A DNA stretch of 9,548 nt. It comes from an uncultured Gemmatimonadota bacterium (GTDB taxonomy: Bacteria > Gemmatimonadota > Gemmatimonadetes > Gemmatimonadales > Gemmatimonadaceae). The stretch is taken from the NCBI GenBank assembly GCA_946478895.1, contig CAMLDY010000095.1:1-9548 (forward strand), in the 5' to 3' direction. The notes below the pieces were generated by a model. The model was not told the origin of the DNA. It made no database searches and was given only the letters and a program-made list of their open reading frames with translations. The position numbers were made by a program, and so were the translations under genes. Each line of letters begins with the position of its first letter. The stretch's first letter is position 1. Positions 1-7,353 of this stretch are shown here, piece after piece.

Positions 1-790
<790 letters not shown>

Positions 791-794
<4 letters not shown>

Positions 795-1318
795 CGCGCG
801 AGCTCCGGACCGGTGTGACCGCCTGGTCCCCCAGGGAGAGTATGCTCGGTCACCTTGCCACTCAGGACATCACAAGCATGCTGGACTATCGGATCCAATG
901 CATCGAGCCCGTCGCGCACCCCGCTCGGCGAGCCCGGCAGGTTGACGATCAGAGATTTTCCGCGCACCCCCGCGACGCCGCGCCCCAGCGCCGCGCGCGG
1001 AAAGTTTGGCAGCGACAACACTCTGATTCGCTCGGCGATTCCCTCCGCTTCGCGCTCGATCACTGAGCGCGTCGCTTCCGGCGTAACATCGCGCGGCGCG
1101 AGTCCCGTCCCGCCGGTGGTGAGAACCAGATCCGCCTCGTTGGTATCACACGCGTTGACGAGCGCCCGCACGATCTCGACCGTTTCGTCCGCGCATTTGA
1201 CCGCCGAGACCAGCTCGTACTTCTTGGCCTTCGCCCAGCCGACGACGACGGCGCCGGAGGTGTCCTGCCGCTGTCCGCTGACGACGGAATCCGAGACCGT
1301 GATTACTGCCACTCGCAT
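791..1318 (-). CDS. mogA: MogA/MoaB-family molybdopterin adenylyltransferase
   Basis: 175-residue protein of the MoCF_biosynth family. The family adenylylates molybdopterin in the cytoplasm before molybdate insertion in molybdenum cofactor synthesis. The N-terminus [10 protein letters not shown], the loop [20 protein letters not shown] (residues 63-82, with GGTG at 69-72 and Asp77) and [16 protein letters not shown] (126-141) are the family signatures. Length is typical for a single-domain MogA or MoaB; I cannot separate the two by eye, so the symbol is provisional. The start ATG at 1318 fits the conserved N-terminus, although no clear Shine-Dalgarno precedes it. The Gly/Pro-rich C-terminal tail ([16 protein letters not shown]) is probably disordered. 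It lies 106 nt after gcvT on the same strand, and its stop overlaps the start of the sigma-54 activator by 4 nt, so the two are probably translationally coupled. No other molybdenum cofactor gene is in the window. Confidence 0.9.
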
Positions 1319-1424
1319 CAGAATCGACGCGCTGAGCCGGGGAGCGTGGAGCTCGTTTCAACCACTGCCGCGAGCTTCCAGTCGGCCCGCTCACAGCCTC
1401 CGGCTCGTAAACCTCTTTTGCAGT

Positions 1425-2573
1425 TCACTTGCGACTTCCCTGCTTATAGAACGGCATCTTCTGCACTGTCGCCGGAATCTTTTTACCTCTGATCTCGATC
1501 TCGAGATCAGAACCTTCTGCTGAAAACTCGGGCGCAACGTAGGCCGTCCCAATCGGAATCCCGAGCGTCGGACTCATCGTCCCGCTCCGCACTTCCCCAC
1601 TCGGCTTCCCGCCCGCGAACACCGGATACCCGTGCCGCGGGAAAGATCTCTCGGCAGTCGTGAATCCAACGAGCTTCCGCGCGACGCCCTGCTCCTTCTG
1701 CTTAGCCAGCGCATCCCGGCCGACGAAATCGCCTTTCTTCATTTTGACCAGCCAGCCGAGTCCGGCCTCGAGCGGCGTGGTGGTGTCGTCGAGATCGTTG
1801 CCGTAGAGCGCCATCCCCATCTCGAGTCGCAAAGAATCCCGCGCGCCGAGTCCAGCCGGCGTGACATCTCCCGACGCCGTCAGCGCGTTCCAGATCTTCG
1901 TGGCGTGCTCCGCGGGAAAGTAAAGCTCGAATCCATCTTCCCCGGTGTAGCCGGTGCGTGAGATGTAAACTTTCTCGACGCCGGCGACCTTGCCGGTGGT
2001 GAACTCGTAGTACTTGATCCGCGACAGATCGGTCTCGGTGTGCCGCTGCAGAATTTTTTCCGCGTCGGGTCCCTGCAGCGCGAGCAGCGCGATGGAATCG
2101 CTGATGTCGTCGAGGGTCGCGTCGAAATCTCCGACGTAACGGGAGACGTGCGCGAAATCCTTGTCGATGTTGGAGCCGTTCACCACCATCAGCACGCGAT
2201 CGTCGGAGCGATAGACGAGACAATCGTCGACGATGGTTCCGTCTTCGCGAAGAATCGTCGAGTAGTGAGCCTGGCCCGGCTTGAGAGCGCCGACGTCGTT
2301 GGTGGTGACGTGATTGACGAAGTCCACCGCTTGCGGCCCGCGTACAATGAACTCGCCCATGTGGCTGACGTCGAACAAACCGGCCTTTTCCCGAACCGCC
2401 TTGTGCTCGGCCGTTATACCGGTCGGGTACTGGACGGGCATCTCGAACCCGGCAAAGGGGACGATCTTGGCTCCAAGAGCCTTGTGGACGTCGTAGAGGG
2501 GCGTCCTTTTGAGGGAGGCGGGAGGCGGGACGCGGGAGGCGTCAGCCGTGGGTGTAGATGTCGCGTCAACCAT
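1425..2573 (-). CDS. gcvT: aminomethyltransferase, glycine cleavage system T protein
   Basis: 382-residue T protein. It releases ammonia from the aminomethyl group carried on lipoyl-H protein and passes the one-carbon unit to tetrahydrofolate, giving 5,10-methylene-THF, in the cytoplasm. Family features in order: [26 protein letters not shown] opens the fold (split here as residues 24-33 and 34-49), then [10 protein letters not shown] (65-74), TTNDV (90-94), GTIVDD (112-117, containing the conserved folate-site Asp), the [11 protein letters not shown] motif, [13 protein letters not shown], and a C-terminal PFYK. About 20 extra residues rich in Thr, Pro and Ala precede the conserved start, so a later start is possible. 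However, no better start codon with a Shine-Dalgarno is visible, and ATG 2573 itself lacks an obvious one. No gcvH, gcvP or lpd is adjacent, so the rest of the system must be encoded elsewhere. A GC-rich hairpin (2618-2641) lies in the leader. Identification is very secure. Confidence 0.97.
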   Translation of the reverse strand: MVDATSTPTADASRVPPPASLKRTPLYDVHKALGAKIVPFAGFEMPVQYPTGITAEHKAVREKAGLFDVSHMGEFIVRGPQAVDFVNHVTTNDVGALKPGQAHYSTILREDGTIVDDCLVYRSDDRVLMVVNGSNIDKDFAHVSRYVGDFDATLDDISDSIALLALQGPDAEKILQRHTETDLSRIKYYEFTTGKVAGVEKVYISRTGYTGEDGFELYFPAEHATKIWNALTASGDVTPAGLGARDSLRLEMGMALYGNDLDDTTTPLEAGLGWLVKMKKGDFVGRDALAKQKEQGVARKLVGFTTAERSFPRHGYPVFAGGKPSGEVRSGTMSPTLGIPIGTAYVAPEFSAEGSDLEIEIRGKKIPATVQKMPFYKQGSRK

Positions 2574-2617
2574 TTTCGTGCGAGCGAGGGTGGATTCTTC
2601 GCCCCAATATGCGCGAA

Positions 2618-2641
2618 GCGCCCCTCGAATTGGAGGGGCGC
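2618..2641 (-). other. GC-rich hairpin between the stress-protein gene and gcvT
   Basis: Perfect 9-bp stem GCGCCCCTC / GAGGGGCGC around a 6-nt loop containing AATT. It lies 35 nt after the stop of the upstream gene and 45 nt before the gcvT start. Neither strand has a U-run after it, so it is not a classical intrinsic terminator. It could be an RNA-stabilising or attenuating element in the gcvT leader, or a protein-binding inverted repeat. Function not known. Confidence 0.5.
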
Positions 2642-2676
2642 CGTGACAATTTGGCAGAGAGCCCGCGAAGGCCTGC

Positions 2677-3201
2677 CTAATCCATCAATTCGCCGGCGGT
2701 GACCTCTCTGATGTCGCCGATGTCGACGCGGCTGCCGGTGACCATCGCCTTGAGAACCTCGAAGAGCACGATCGGGCGTGGCTTGTTGACCTTCATATAG
2801 GTAGCGATCTCGGCCTCTACCATGATCAGCGCGAGTCGCGGATCGTTGGGCCCACCATCGCGGTCGCCGCCCTCGTCGCCGAACCAGGCTTTCCAGTCTT
2901 CCTTGTACAGCTGGCGGATGCGGTTCCGATTCTTCGAGACGTGCGCCACGCCAGAGACCGATACCCACTCGCGGCTCTTGTTGTTGTAGTAGGCGCAGTT
3001 GACGTGCGGGTCGAGCGCAAGCTCGTCGAGCTTGTGGGTCTCGGCGTCGGTGACGAACCAGAGGTCACAACCCTCGATGCGATCCTGGGTCTGCATCGGG
3101 CGCGACACCAGCTGGCCGTTGGGCCGGCGGGTGGTGAACATCGCGGTCTCGATACCCTCGATCAGATCGTAGAGCTCGTCGATTTTCTTGGAGGTCGCCA
3201 T
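2677..3201 (-). CDS. pyridoxamine 5'-phosphate oxidase-like protein (general stress protein 26 type)
   Basis: 174-residue protein of the split-barrel flavin-binding superfamily, resembling the 'general stress protein 26' / Pyrid_ox_like group rather than true PdxH. Recognisable parts: KIDELYDLIEGIETAMFTTR (residues 6-25), LVSRPMQ (31-37, the strand with the Arg typical of FMN phosphate contacts), DLWFVTDAETHKLDEL (46-61), NCAYYNNKSREWVSVSG (68-84), then the DWKAWFGDE and DPRLALIMVEAE segments. Members bind FMN, F420 or related cofactors; the substrate here is unknown. I chose ATG 3201 because MATSKKIDEL matches the usual start. An in-frame ATG at 3225 has GGGGCGG just upstream and is a real alternative. 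Opening the frame further, to GTG 3249, puts the start inside a terminator stem and is unlikely. The gene sits 36 nt after that terminator, so it needs its own promoter, which I could not identify, or read-through. Confidence 0.85.
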   Translation of the reverse strand: MATSKKIDELYDLIEGIETAMFTTRRPNGQLVSRPMQTQDRIEGCDLWFVTDAETHKLDELALDPHVNCAYYNNKSREWVSVSGVAHVSKNRNRIRQLYKEDWKAWFGDEGGDRDGGPNDPRLALIMVEAEIATYMKVNKPRPIVLFEVLKAMVTGSRVDIGDIREVTAGELMD

Positions 3202-3236
3202 GCCTTTTAAATGTGCAGAAGACATGCCGCCCCAAG

Positions 3237-3266
3237 AAAAGGGACGCACTTTCGTGCGTCCCTTTT
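3237..3266 (-). terminator. strong intrinsic terminator of the HYR lipoprotein gene, possibly bidirectional
   Basis: Perfect 13-bp stem AAAAGGGACGCAC / GTGCGTCCCTTTT with a 4-nt loop. In RNA from the minus strand the loop reads GAAA, a stable GNRA tetraloop, and the stem ends in UUUU followed by CUUGG. On the plus strand the same stem also ends in TTTT, so it could stop transcription both ways. It lies 41 nt after the stop codon of the lipoprotein gene (3308), which it most likely terminates. Confidence 0.9.
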
Positions 3267-3286
3267 CACTGCTGAATCTATGACTG

Positions 3287-3306
3287 CTGCTCGGCTATCC
3301 GAGCGG
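3287..3306 (-). other. short hairpin just after the lipoprotein stop codon
   Basis: Stem GCTCGG / CCGAGC extended by a G-U and a C-G pair (8 bp in all) around a 4-nt loop. It begins 1 nt after the TAA stop and precedes the main terminator by 20 nt. It has no U-run, so it is more likely a 3'-end stabilising hairpin in tandem with the terminator than a terminator itself. Confidence 0.5.
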
Positions 3307-3307
3307 T

Positions 3308-5032
3308 TTAGTTGTGACCGTTCGACCCTAACTCCTCCGCGTGTCCGTCGACCAGCGCGCAGTCGAGCACCGACATGATCCGGGTCGACTCCGCGTTCAT
3401 GTAGGCTTCCGAAGCATCCGGAATCTCGCGGCCCTTGGTGCCCACGAGCTTCATGAAGTCGCGCATCTTCACGCACGCGACGTGACTGTCGCCTCTCAGC
3501 GCAGCCTGGAGCTGGTTGACGAGCGGGTTGGTGGTGCCGCTCGACAGCGCCAGTCCGACAACGTACTGGATCAGGTTGCGGATCTGGGTCTGCGCATCCA
3601 GCACGACGACGTCGAAGTGCGCCGTGGCAGTATGGCCCGCCGCGTCAGCGGCGGTGCAGTCCACCGGGGTCGAGCCGATCGGGAACACGCTTCCCGACTC
3701 CTTGCTGCAGACCACCGATACGACGCCGACGTTGTCGGCGGCAGTCGGCGCAAACTTCGCCACCGCGCCGGCAGGACTCGTCGCCGGTACCGAGACGTTC
3801 CCCTGTTGGATCGTAGGATCTTCGACGTCGATGACCGTTACGGTCTGAGTCGCAGTGGTGACGTTCTCTGATCCGTCCGTAGCGGTCCACGTGATGGTGG
3901 TCACGCCAACGGGGTACGGCGCATTGAGGTCCTTGCCGTCGCTGCGGACGTAGGTGACGATGGCGTTGCTGCAATTGTCGCTCGCCGTAGGCGGAGCAAC
4001 GGCAACGACTGCCGTGGCAAGGGTCGGGTCGTTGTTCGCCTGGAGAGCTGCCGGAGGCGCGTCGAAGGTCGGCGCGATCTCGTCCTTCACCTGGATCGGC
4101 GAGAAGCGAAGCCCGTCATTCGTCAGCGAATAGAAATTACGATTGCGCGTGCTCAACACGCCGGCGGCATTCACGACACTGTCGTACATCGTCTCCGTGC
4201 CGGCAGCGTTCTCGATCGCCTGGGTGATGAAATGGCGGCTCGACGTCGTGAACATCTTGTTGGTGTAGATCGTGATGTCGTTGGTGCCCTCGGAAAGGAT
4301 CACCTGCGCCATCAGGTTACCAGCCGAAAGGCTGATGTTACCGACCCTGTTCGCGCTGTTGAACTCCGGCACGTTGTTGTACTGGATGATGAAGCGGCGA
4401 TGCGGAGCGCTACCGCGCGTCTCGTAGCGGATCGAGCCGGGCGCGACGCCAGGATCCCAGTCCGACCACGCGAGCGCGATGATGTTCTTCGGGTTCAGCG
4501 TCGAGGGCAGCGACATCGCGTCCGAGTACCCCTTCTTGGGATCTGGCACCGGGCCGAACAGAAGGAATCCGTTGAAGTACACGTTGACGCGGTCGTAGGT
4601 GTTGCCGTAGTAGCTGAAGTTGAATCCAAGCAGCACGGCCGAGTCGGGAATGAAGCCTTCGTCGCCGAGCGGATAGGGAATGAGGTTCGGAATCGGCTCG
4701 GGATCGAAAGCGATGCGCGCCTTGGTGTAGCCCGAGGAAGAACCACCGCCGTTGCACGCGTCAACCGACGCGCTCGCGACGGATGGGGCGGTGACAATGT
4801 TCGCCGCAGCGCCCATCGGGACGATGCTTGCCGAGGCCGCTGCTGCTTCTGCCGCGAGACGGTCCTTGACCGAATCCGGCACGTCAATGATCACCGACGG
4901 GACGTGGACGTAAACCTCTCGGCTGGGCCCCGAATCACTCGAGCAGGCGAGGGCTCCGGCCAGGGCAAGAGCCGCGGCTGAGGCCGTTCTAAGGAGCTGC
5001 TTAAGGGGGGCGTAGGAGGTCGGGCGAAGCAT
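3308..5032 (-). CDS. surface lipoprotein with nidogen-like domain, two HYR domains and a C-terminal helical domain
   Basis: 574-residue predicted exported lipoprotein. Residues 1-29 form a signal peptide (basic K11/R15, hydrophobic ASAAALALAGALA) with lipobox-like ALAC, giving Cys30 as the lipidated residue. Segments: a low-complexity Ala/Ser linker (58-92); a nidogen-like beta domain (about 118-270) with LLGFNFSYYGNTYDRVNVYF, NGFLLFG, ALAWSDWDPG and RRFIIQYNNVP; HYR domain 1 (about 318-402) with PPTASDNCS and YPVGVTTITWTATDGS; HYR domain 2 (about 404-478) with FPIGSTPVDCTAADAAGHTA; and a helical C-terminal domain (about 480-560), LIQYVVGLALSSG onward, like the FIMAH/FIVAR-type modules that close many HYR proteins. 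Such proteins are thought to act in adhesion or matrix contact; the ligand is unknown. I chose ATG 5032 (GAGAG 5 nt upstream) over the in-frame TTG at 5086, because it gives a proper signal peptide and the upstream stretch holds a promoter candidate. It is closed by the terminator at 3237-3266. Confidence 0.88.
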   Translation of the reverse strand: MLRPTSYAPLKQLLRTASAAALALAGALACSSDSGPSREVYVHVPSVIIDVPDSVKDRLAAEAAAASASIVPMGAAANIVTAPSVASASVDACNGGGSSSGYTKARIAFDPEPIPNLIPYPLGDEGFIPDSAVLLGFNFSYYGNTYDRVNVYFNGFLLFGPVPDPKKGYSDAMSLPSTLNPKNIIALAWSDWDPGVAPGSIRYETRGSAPHRRFIIQYNNVPEFNSANRVGNISLSAGNLMAQVILSEGTNDITIYTNKMFTTSSRHFITQAIENAAGTETMYDSVVNAAGVLSTRNRNFYSLTNDGLRFSPIQVKDEIAPTFDAPPAALQANNDPTLATAVVAVAPPTASDNCSNAIVTYVRSDGKDLNAPYPVGVTTITWTATDGSENVTTATQTVTVIDVEDPTIQQGNVSVPATSPAGAVAKFAPTAADNVGVVSVVCSKESGSVFPIGSTPVDCTAADAAGHTATAHFDVVVLDAQTQIRNLIQYVVGLALSSGTTNPLVNQLQAALRGDSHVACVKMRDFMKLVGTKGREIPDASEAYMNAESTRIMSVLDCALVDGHAEELGSNGHN

Positions 5033-5056
5033 CGTAACTCTCGGTTGGAGGGTTAC

Positions 5057-5086
5057 CGTATAGACGACCATCTGCCCCAAGCTCAA
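5057..5086 (-). promoter_or_regulatory. candidate sigma-70-type promoter of the HYR lipoprotein gene
   Basis: On the minus strand TTGAGC (5086-5081) and TATACG (5062-5057) are separated by 18 nt, matching 4 of 6 bases at each element. The predicted transcription start near 5050 would give a leader of about 18 nt before ATG 5032. This is consistent with the chosen start and against the TTG start at 5086. Spacing and position are good, but the match is only moderate. Confidence 0.4.
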
Positions 5087-5091
5087 CAGGA

Positions 5092-5117
5092 GTTAAACCA
5101 CTATACGTGGCCTTAAC
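5092..5117. repeat. imperfect inverted repeat upstream of the lipoprotein promoter
   Basis: Arms GTTAA-A-CCAC and GTGG-CC-TTAAC flank TATAC: 9 paired bases with one small asymmetric internal loop. It sits 6 nt upstream of the candidate -35 element (5081-5086) and 56 nt downstream of the argF stop. It could be an operator for the lipoprotein gene or a weak transcript-end hairpin for argF; no U-run supports the latter. Confidence 0.35.
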
Positions 5118-5172
5118 CCATTCTCACAGACTGATTCTGAAAGACAGTTTTGTGATTCGGCTTGGGGGCCGA

Positions 5173-6108
5173 TCAGACCCGCTCGCCGCCCATCAGGACG
5201 GCCATGATCGCCTTCTGGATGTGGAGCCGATTTTCGGCCTCGTCCCACACCCTGCTCTGGGGTCCGTCGATCACTTCGGGGGCGACTTCCTCGCCGCGGT
5301 GGGCGGGCAGGCAGTGCAGGAAAATCGCGTCCTTTTTCGCGCGATCCATGATCCCCTGATCGACCTTGTATCCCTTGAAGGCCTTCTCGCGGACGGCCTG
5401 TTCCTGCTCCTGCCCCATCGACGCCCAGACGTCGGTGTTGATGACGTCGGCCTTGTCGGCGGCTTCGGCGGGCGTCCGCACCACCCGCACCTTTGCCTTC
5501 GACTGCGCGCGCTGGAGGATCATTGGATTCGGATCGTAACCCTCGGGGCACGCGAGGGTGAGCTCGAAGCCGAGGACGTAGGCGGCGTTGAGCCAGGAGT
5601 TCGCCATGTTGTTGCCGTCGCCGATCCAGGCGAAGCGCTTGCCCTTGTAGTCGCCGAGGTGCTGCTTGACGGTGAGGATGTCGGCGAGGACCTGACACGG
5701 GTGCACGAGATCGGTGAGTCCGTTGATGATCGGCACATCGGCGTAGCGCGCCAGCTCCTCGATCTCCGAGTGCGCAAAGGTGCGGATCATGATGCCGTCG
5801 ACGTAGCGGGAGAGCACCCGGGCGGTGTCGGCAATGGGCTCGCCGCGGCCGAGCTGGACATCGCGCGGTGAGAGGAAGAGCGCGTGTCCGCCCAGCTGCC
5901 ATGTTCCCACTTCAAACGAAACGCGGGTGCGGGTGGAGGACTTCATGAAGATCATCGCCAGCGATTTTCCGGCGAGCGGTCTCTTTTTGTATTTGCCTTT
6001 GCGCATCGACTCCGCGATTGCGAACAGCCGCTCGATCTCCTTTGCGGAGAAGTCGGGGATCTGGAGTAAATCGCGGTGGGGACGCTCTTTGTGGACTTTC
6101 GGGGGCAT
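5173..6108 (-). CDS. argF: ornithine carbamoyltransferase
   Basis: 311-residue enzyme that joins carbamoyl phosphate and ornithine to give citrulline, in the cytoplasmic arginine pathway. Residues 1-150 form the carbamoyl-phosphate domain with STRTR (58-62) and HPCQ (136-139). The C-terminal half is the ornithine domain with WIGDGNNMANSW (161-172), DVWASMGQE (226-234, the SMG loop that distinguishes ornithine from aspartate transferases) and HCLP (265-268, containing the ornithine-side Cys). All key residues are present and the length is typical. The frame stays open upstream to ATG 6252, but I chose ATG 6108: it begins just before the conserved DLLQIPDFSAKEI, and a likely promoter occupies 6147-6155. 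No clear Shine-Dalgarno precedes it. It stands alone, without other arg genes, divergent from the sugar dehydrogenase gene. Symbol argF is the general name for the anabolic enzyme. Confidence 0.97.
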   Translation of the reverse strand: MPPKVHKERPHRDLLQIPDFSAKEIERLFAIAESMRKGKYKKRPLAGKSLAMIFMKSSTRTRVSFEVGTWQLGGHALFLSPRDVQLGRGEPIADTARVLSRYVDGIMIRTFAHSEIEELARYADVPIINGLTDLVHPCQVLADILTVKQHLGDYKGKRFAWIGDGNNMANSWLNAAYVLGFELTLACPEGYDPNPMILQRAQSKAKVRVVRTPAEAADKADVINTDVWASMGQEQEQAVREKAFKGYKVDQGIMDRAKKDAIFLHCLPAHRGEEVAPEVIDGPQSRVWDEAENRLHIQKAIMAVLMGGERV

Positions 6109-6146
6109 GTGAGTTGCGCGAGCTGGGGTGGAAACGTTGCGCCGGA

Positions 6147-6155
6147 AATATATCA
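6147..6155 (-). promoter_or_regulatory. extended -10 promoter candidate for argF
   Basis: The minus strand reads TGATATATT: TG, one base, then TATATT, an extended -10 element. The predicted start lies near 6140, about 32 nt before ATG 6108. No good -35 is seen at 16-18 nt, which extended -10 promoters tolerate. The same TGnTATATT pattern occurs before the kinase gene (8603-8611). It lies in the 81-nt divergent region shared with the plus-strand dehydrogenase gene. Confidence 0.5.
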
Positions 6156-6183
6156 TGACCGGCAATTCCCTCTTCGAGAGTGT

Positions 6184-6196
6184 GCGACAATGTCGC
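6184..6196. repeat. 13-bp palindrome over the dehydrogenase start codon
   Basis: GCGACA-A-TGTCGC, a perfect inverted repeat with 6-bp arms and one central base, which is the A of the ATG at 6190. It might be an operator for the divergent region or a small hairpin hiding the start. A palindrome this short can also arise by chance in GC-rich coding sequence. Confidence 0.35.
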
Positions 6197-7353
6197 GTAT
6201 GATTCGTCTTCTTCGGTCCGGCGTGGCTGCGGTCGCGCTTGCTGCCTGTCATTCGGATTCAACGGGTCCTGGCGGCGGCCCGCTCCCAGGAGATCTAAGC
6301 CTCAAGCTCTCGCCTTTCGTCAGCAGCGGGTTGTCGAGCCCGGTTTTCCTTACTCAGCCACTGGACGATGGGCGCATCTTCGTGGTAGAGCAGCCGGGCC
6401 GGATCAGGTTGATCAAGGACGGCGTGCTCCAGACGACTCCTTTCCTCGACCTCACCAGCAGAGTCCTCAGCGGCGGCGAACGCGGATTGTTGAGCGTGGC
6501 GTTCCACCCGCAGTATGCGACCAACCACTTCTTCTACGTTTACTTCACGACCCAGACGAACGGCGACATCAGAATCGAGCGGTTCACTGCATCGGCGAAT
6601 CCCGATGTGGCCGACGCGACATCATCCAAACTGATAATCACCGCGCCGCATAGCAGTCAGCCAAATCACAATGGCGGGCTCCTTACCTTCGGCCCGGATG
6701 GGATGCTCTATGCCGCGCTCGGCGACGGCGGGGGCGGCGGGGATCCGCTCGGAAACGGCCAGAACTTCAATTCCCTCCTCGGCGGGATGATCAGGCTCGA
6801 CATAGATCACGGTGACCCCTATGCGATCCCTGCCAACAACCCGTTCGTCGGCCAGGCCGGCAAGCGCGCCGAGCTGTGGGCGAAGGGTCTCAGAAATCCG
6901 TGGCGCTACGCGTTCGATCCGCCCACCGGGCTCCTTTACATCGCCGACGTCGGTCAGGGTGAGCGCGAGGAAGTCGATGTGGTGAACGCCGGCAGCGGCG
7001 GACTGAACTACGGGTGGAACATCACCGAAGGGACGACTTGTTACAACGCTTCGACCTGCAACAAAACGGGTCTAACCGATCCGGTTCTGGACTACACCCA
7101 CGACGCCGGCGCATGTTCGATAACCGGCGGCTACGTCTATCGCGGCAGCGCGATCGAAGGCCTGCAGGGACACTATCTGTACTCCGACTATTGTGCCGGA
7201 TTTCTCAAGAGCTTCAGATACGCGAACGGCGTCGCGGTCGACCAGAAGGACTGGGGGATAACGACCGGAAATGTCACGTCGTTCGGAAAGGACATCGATG
7301 GCGAGCTTTACGTGTTGGCTGACAACACCATCTACAAGATCACGCCCGGCTAG
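6190..7353 (+). CDS. lipoprotein of the PQQ-dependent glucose/sorbosone dehydrogenase family
   Basis: 387-residue beta-propeller protein of the GSDH family (soluble aldose sugar dehydrogenase type), which oxidises sugars in the periplasm or at the outer membrane, usually with PQQ. Residues 1-19 are a signal peptide and LAAC (17-20) is a lipobox, so Cys20 should be lipidated. Propeller motifs: LDDGRIFVVEQPGRIRLI (58-75), GERGLLSVAFHPQY (96-109, with the candidate catalytic His106), NHNGGLLTFGPDGMLYAALGDG (159-180, quoted from short segments), LWAKGLRNPWRYAFDP (229-244), IADVGQGEREEVD (251-263) and GGYVYRG (313-319). Four cysteines (C284, C290, C309, C335) could form disulfides. I chose ATG 6190 because it gives the lipoprotein signal; ATG 6199, three residues later, is equally possible. 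GAGAG lies about 9 nt upstream of 6190. PQQ use is inferred from the family; no pqq gene is nearby. Confidence 0.93.
   Translation: MSRMIRLLRSGVAAVALAACHSDSTGPGGGPLPGDLSLKLSPFVSSGLSSPVFLTQPLDDGRIFVVEQPGRIRLIKDGVLQTTPFLDLTSRVLSGGERGLLSVAFHPQYATNHFFYVYFTTQTNGDIRIERFTASANPDVADATSSKLIITAPHSSQPNHNGGLLTFGPDGMLYAALGDGGGGGDPLGNGQNFNSLLGGMIRLDIDHGDPYAIPANNPFVGQAGKRAELWAKGLRNPWRYAFDPPTGLLYIADVGQGEREEVDVVNAGSGGLNYGWNITEGTTCYNASTCNKTGLTDPVLDYTHDAGACSITGGYVYRGSAIEGLQGHYLYSDYCAGFLKSFRYANGVAVDQKDWGITTGNVTSFGKDIDGELYVLADNTIYKITPG
7285..7292 (+). promoter_or_regulatory. Shine-Dalgarno that selects the start at 7298
   Basis: GGAAAGGA, 5 nt before ATG 7298 and inside the end of the dehydrogenase gene. It is the strongest ribosome site near this gene and supports 7298 over 7271. 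It also encodes part of a Gly-Lys-Asp stretch of the dehydrogenase, so chance cannot be excluded. Confidence 0.5.

Noticed and set aside
2574..2676. Glycine riboswitch upstream of gcvT
   Set aside because: The 103-nt gap lacks the conserved purine-rich aptamer segments by eye, and the only strong structure is a simple hairpin.
2040..2702. Long plus-strand open frame over gcvT
   Set aside because: It is the antisense shadow of gcvT and its leader; the protein shows no recognisable family, while the minus-strand reading is a full T protein.
2677..3249. GTG 3249 as start of the flavin-type protein
   Set aside because: The codon lies inside the 13-bp terminator stem and the added residues are not family-like.
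4232..4981. Long plus-strand open frame over the HYR lipoprotein gene
   Set aside because: Arg/Val-rich antisense shadow typical of GC-rich genes; the minus strand gives clear domains.
5125..5154. Possible argF terminator CACA-CTG ... CAG-TGTG
   Set aside because: Only 7 pairs broken by an internal loop, and no U-run on the minus strand.
5107..5871. Long plus-strand open frame over argF
   Set aside because: Antisense shadow; argF has every active-site motif in the other strand.
6127..6140. Possible -24/-12 sigma-54 promoter for the dehydrogenase gene (GG-N10-GC)
   Set aside because: TTGC is present at -12, but the -24 side reads GGTGGA instead of GGCACG; the match is too weak in GC-rich DNA despite the sigma-54 activator in the window.
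5173..6252. Longer argF start at ATG 6252 or ATG 6156
   Set aside because: The extra N-terminus is unlike the family, and the extended -10 element at 6147-6155 lies inside it, overlapping ATG 6156.
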